From the IMG/VR virus record IMGVR_UViG_3300045110_000289, positions 1 through 46,229 of that record: a stretch of 46,229 nucleotides of DNA; one strand, written 5' to 3'. Below, piece after piece: positions 45,942 to 46,229 of the stretch. Source of the stretch: a virus. The notes beneath the pieces were generated by a model. It saw only the letters and a list, made by a program, of their open reading frames with translations, was not told the DNA's origin and did not search any database. The translations under genes were made by a program, and so were the position numbers. Positions within the stretch are counted from its first letter, which is position 1; every line of letters starts with the position of its first letter.

Positions 45942-46229
45942 TCGTCGACTCCTCCGCGCGCGGCGTGTGACTCGCCTCGGTCGCCCGATCGTCTCGCCGC
46001 AACCGCTCGCGCCGTTCCCGGTCCATCCGTTCGACCAGCGTGTCGTCCGCCCGCTCGAGGTCCGCCCGGATCTCGAGGCCGAAGTTGCGCCGGCCTTCCT
46101 TGAAGTTCATCACCGAGCCGGAGTGATCGAACACCGTCTGGTAGAGGCCGGCGCGCTCGAGCAGCTCGCTGAAGACGTAACGCGCTTCCGGATACGCCAG
46201 GCAGGCGCGCACGGCCTCGAGATAGATCC
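45934..46229 (-). CDS. Bbp19-like phage protein, C-terminal part (joins 1-212 across the circular end)
   Basis: This is the 3' part of the gene whose start is at 212 in the window. Its core reads YPEARYVFSELLERAG, MNFKEGRRNFGLEI, then a charged, Arg/Glu-rich tail ending EESTNG. Bases 46103-46229 repeat 1-127, so they should be counted once. Family, context and limits are as described for the first part. Confidence 0.85.
   Translation of the reverse strand, partial: IYLEAVRACLAYPEARYVFSELLERAGLYQTVFDHSGSVMNFKEGRRNFGLEIRADLERADDTLVERMDRERRERLRRDDRATEASHTPRAEESTNG
46103..46229. repeat. Terminal direct repeat, right copy (circular overlap)
   Basis: Identical to bases 1-127. See the left copy. 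Removing one copy leaves a 46,102-bp circle in which the join gene is in frame. Confidence 0.95.

Noticed and set aside
1-46229. Diversity-generating retroelement or reverse transcriptase, as in BPP-1
   Set aside because: No long ORF shows a YxDD-type reverse transcriptase motif, and no variable/template repeat pair was seen by eye.
1-46229. CRISPR array
   Set aside because: No regularly spaced repeats; the tandem repeats found are short microsatellites (CGTT, TGAACYC).

Overview
The window is one complete circular phage genome that was written out linearly. The first 127 bases (1-127) recur exactly as the last 127 (46103-46229), so the unique genome is about 46,102 bp. One gene runs across the join and closes in frame: 212 down to 1, then 46102 down to 45934, giving 381 nt and 126 aa. 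The DNA is GC-rich and densely coding, and most gene pairs overlap by ATGA or GTGA. The virion genes form a short-tailed (podovirus) set that resembles Bordetella phage BPP-1 and similar phages: terminase, head-tail connector portal, Bbp19-like protein, scaffold, major capsid, Bbp16-like cement, adaptor, nozzle and internal ejection proteins. There is no phage RNA polymerase, no replicative DNA polymerase and no reverse transcriptase, so the diversity-generating retroelement of BPP-1 is absent.

The layout is simple. Every lytic gene lies on the minus strand and reads in one direction: from a Cro-like repressor at 17601 through the early genes (RecT, PD-(D/E)XK nuclease, cold-shock protein, replication-like proteins, a second nuclease, a DPPY methyltransferase and many tiny zinc-ribbon proteins), then both terminase subunits (6.9-3.1 kb), the portal, across the join into scaffold and capsid (46-43 kb), adaptor, nozzle and ejection proteins (43-24.7 kb), a collagen-like fibre, and small membrane proteins ending at 21181. 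A short plus-strand block (17731-21308) faces this stream. It holds a CI-like repressor, two small genes, a tyrosine integrase, an attP site and a lipoprotein.

The phage is temperate. Just after the integrase, 20414-20458 reproduces the 3' part of a tRNA-Lys(TTT) gene, from anticodon loop to CCA. It is flanked by two near-identical 17-bp direct repeats that look like integrase arm sites. The host therefore carries a matching tRNA-Lys. The lipobox lipoprotein and the high GC suggest a GC-rich bacterium, probably Gram-negative, but the sequence does not name it.

The most interesting parts are these. (1) The immunity region has five 16-bp operator-like sites of the form TAGCAC-N4-GT. Two of them sit in the 17-bp spacers of matching promoters whose predicted transcripts begin at the start codon, so they would be leaderless. 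(2) A 1,608-residue protein joins a lectin-like receptor-binding region to two tandem head-tail adaptor domains. (3) A 2,652-residue ejection protein carries an ADP-ribosyltransferase-like module and an HEMGH metalloprotease-like module. (4) The major capsid protein carries a hydrophobic, signal-like N-terminal extension. (5) A seven-copy CGTT tract could switch the frame at the end of one early gene. No endolysin could be recognised.
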